Below, in pieces: positions 4,816-5,980 of a stretch of 5,980 bases of DNA. The notes beneath the pieces were generated by a model that worked only from the letters and a program-made list of their open reading frames with translations, had not been told where the DNA came from and searched no databases. The translations under genes and the position numbers were made by a program. The stretch comes from Xanthobacteraceae bacterium. Its GTDB lineage: Bacteria; Pseudomonadota; Alphaproteobacteria; Rhizobiales; Xanthobacteraceae. Numbering within the stretch: the first letter of the stretch is position 1; each line of letters begins with the position of its first letter. Where the stretch lies: the NCBI GenBank assembly GCA_025929595.1, contig JAICQA010000176.1, positions 1 through 5,980 on the forward strand, written 5' to 3'.

Positions 4816-5980
4816 TCAACTTGCGCGCAATTCTGCCGGGTTGCCGCCGCGTCGCGCATGCCATCGATCGACGATCCGAAGGAACGCACTTCTGACCTCG
4901 GCGATTGCTTCCTGATCGGACGCCCTTCCCTCAAACCACCGCTCAGCCGACGGCCAGAAGATCGCACGGCCGACCGCAAAGCCGCGCACAAGGGACTCGT
5001 CGGCGCTTGCCGAGAACGCGCGCCCGAGATCGGCCTCAGATGAATCGAGGCCCAGCAAGATCACGCCGCGCACATGGGGATCGGACGCGCGGAGCAAGTC
5101 GCCAATCCGCTTCCAGGTGTCCCGCTCGGTGCTCGGCGGCAGTTTCCACCAGTCGGGCTTGAGGCCGATCTCGTAGAACCTCCGCATGGATGCGAGAACC
5201 GCTTCGTCGGAGCGAGACCCTCCGGGCGGGATTAGCTCCAGGAGCCATTCTCGATCGGTCGCGCGCGCCGCTTGCTGCAAGGAGATCAGTGCAGATTCCT
5301 GCGCAACCCGCAGGGCTTCGACATCCGTAACATCGTAGTAGACGAGGCATTTTGCGACGTGCTCGATGGGCCAGCTTCGCAACGTCAGCGCAGGCCCGCT
5401 GGAATCTTCGAACGCGAGCGGTCGGCTGCCGGGCAATTCCACCGGCCGCGCCAACCAGACGCCTGTGCCGGTCAGGCGATCCAGCACGCCACCGCCGAAG
5501 CGATCATCCACGATTGCGCCCAAGCCATCGATCTTTCCTTTCAGACCTTCGACCACGTCACCGATAAGCGCCTTGAACACAGCGATCCGCTCCGGCCTAC
5601 CGCCGGTTCGATGGGCTAGTTCTTCGAACTGCCGGCGGTGATCGAAGGCGAGCGCGCAAATTTCCGGAAGAGGCTTCTTGCGCGTCGTTACGCGGTGCAG
5701 GTGCGCAAGCTCCTCATCGTTCCGCGGAACAGAAATCGCAGGCGACCGATCAATAAAGGATCGAAGTTCTTCTGCGGTGGGCATGGCCGGCGCGCAGCCG
5801 TGGCGAGCCACAACAAGCGCGCCGCACGCATTCGCAAGGCGGCCTGCTTCGGTCCAGTTCCTTCCCCGCAGCCAACCTGAAAGCAGGCCCGCCATGAAGG
5901 CGTCGCCCGCCCCGAGCACGTTGAACACTTCGACGGGAAACCCGGGACAGTCGATCGCCTCGCCATACTGGTCTGGGATC
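4816..5980 (-). CDS. iolC: 5-dehydro-2-deoxygluconokinase fused to a DUF2090 aldolase-like domain (5' end outside window)
   Basis: The gene runs off the right edge; 387 residues of the C-terminal part are visible. Fragment residues 1-80 are the end of a PfkB sugar kinase, with PGFPVEVFNVLGAGDAFMAG holding the second PfkB signature and the catalytic Asp26 of GAGD. This kinase phosphorylates 2-deoxy-5-keto-gluconate in myo-inositol breakdown. From about residue 103 (LPEICALAFDHR) to the end lies a DUF2090 domain with the landmarks LVYYDVTD, LLELIPP, DWWKLPP and GVILLGLDSSEADL. Databases often call this fusion a bifunctional kinase/5-dehydro-2-deoxyphosphogluconate aldolase; the second step would give dihydroxyacetone phosphate and malonate semialdehyde. 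The Lys in WWKLPP (fragment residue 279) is a candidate Schiff-base lysine by analogy with class I aldolases (inference). A GTG at 5926-5928 falls inside the kinase signature and is not a start. An iol operon may continue to the right. Confidence 0.92.
   Translation of the reverse strand, partial: IPDQYGEAIDCPGFPVEVFNVLGAGDAFMAGLLSGWLRGRNWTEAGRLANACGALVVARHGCAPAMPTAEELRSFIDRSPAISVPRNDEELAHLHRVTTRKKPLPEICALAFDHRRQFEELAHRTGGRPERIAVFKALIGDVVEGLKGKIDGLGAIVDDRFGGGVLDRLTGTGVWLARPVELPGSRPLAFEDSSGPALTLRSWPIEHVAKCLVYYDVTDVEALRVAQESALISLQQAARATDREWLLELIPPGGSRSDEAVLASMRRFYEIGLKPDWWKLPPSTERDTWKRIGDLLRASDPHVRGVILLGLDSSEADLGRAFSASADESLVRGFAVGRAIFWPSAERWFEGRASDQEAIAEVRSAFLRIVDRWHARRGGNPAELRAS

Noticed and set aside
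4816..5928. Separate DUF2090 gene starting at the GTG at 5928
   Set aside because: The frame continues to the right edge with in-frame kinase sequence (PGFPVE), and the GTG lies in the PfkB signature, so this is one fused gene cut by the window.

Overview
The window is GC-rich bacterial chromosomal DNA, most likely from an alphaproteobacterium of the Hyphomicrobiales (Bradyrhizobium/Rhodopseudomonas-like relatives). The reasons are codon use dominated by G/C third positions, a tandem-domain cold-shock protein and an IolC-DUF2090 fusion of the type seen in that group, and a palindromic intergenic element with a 'CATGGCCGGGCTTGTCCCGG' core that I recognise from memory as a common repeat in those genomes. 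No phage, IS transposase, CRISPR or defence gene is visible. The content is ordinary housekeeping and accessory metabolism with some unusual regulatory and repeat structure between genes.

Left part (1-2044), all on the minus strand: a tandem cold-shock-domain protein (1445-2044), then a 180-bp gap with overlapping palindromes and a G-rich leader, then a secreted matrixin-type zinc metalloprotease with a TTG start (505-1263), then a secreted DUF192 protein (27-479) only 25 bp downstream. The last two look like an operon of exported proteins.

Middle part (2221-3981): a minus-strand pair of a lipocalin-like protein (3022-3459) and a Sir2-type NAD-dependent deacylase (2221-2985), divergent by 66 bp from a plus-strand nickel-type glyoxalase I, gloA (3526-3981). 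GloA makes S-lactoylglutathione, a possible source of protein lysine lactoylation, and sirtuins remove acyl groups, so the neighbourhood may have a functional logic; this is an inference.

Right part (3982-5980): a 157-bp composite palindromic element lies between the converging gloA and a small secreted eight-cysteine protein (4187-4474, minus). A divergent promoter region follows, serving that gene and a tRNA-Glu(UUC) (4645-4719, plus). The window ends inside the 3' two-thirds of a minus-strand iolC gene, in which the PfkB kinase C-terminus is fused to a DUF2090 aldolase-like domain of myo-inositol catabolism. The rest of the gene, and perhaps an iol cluster, would lie to the right.

I did not find a convincing new multi-gene system. 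The items most worth a second look are the composite palindromic element, the G-run leader and palindrome cluster before the metalloprotease, the sirtuin/GloA neighbourhood, and the eight-cysteine secreted peptide.
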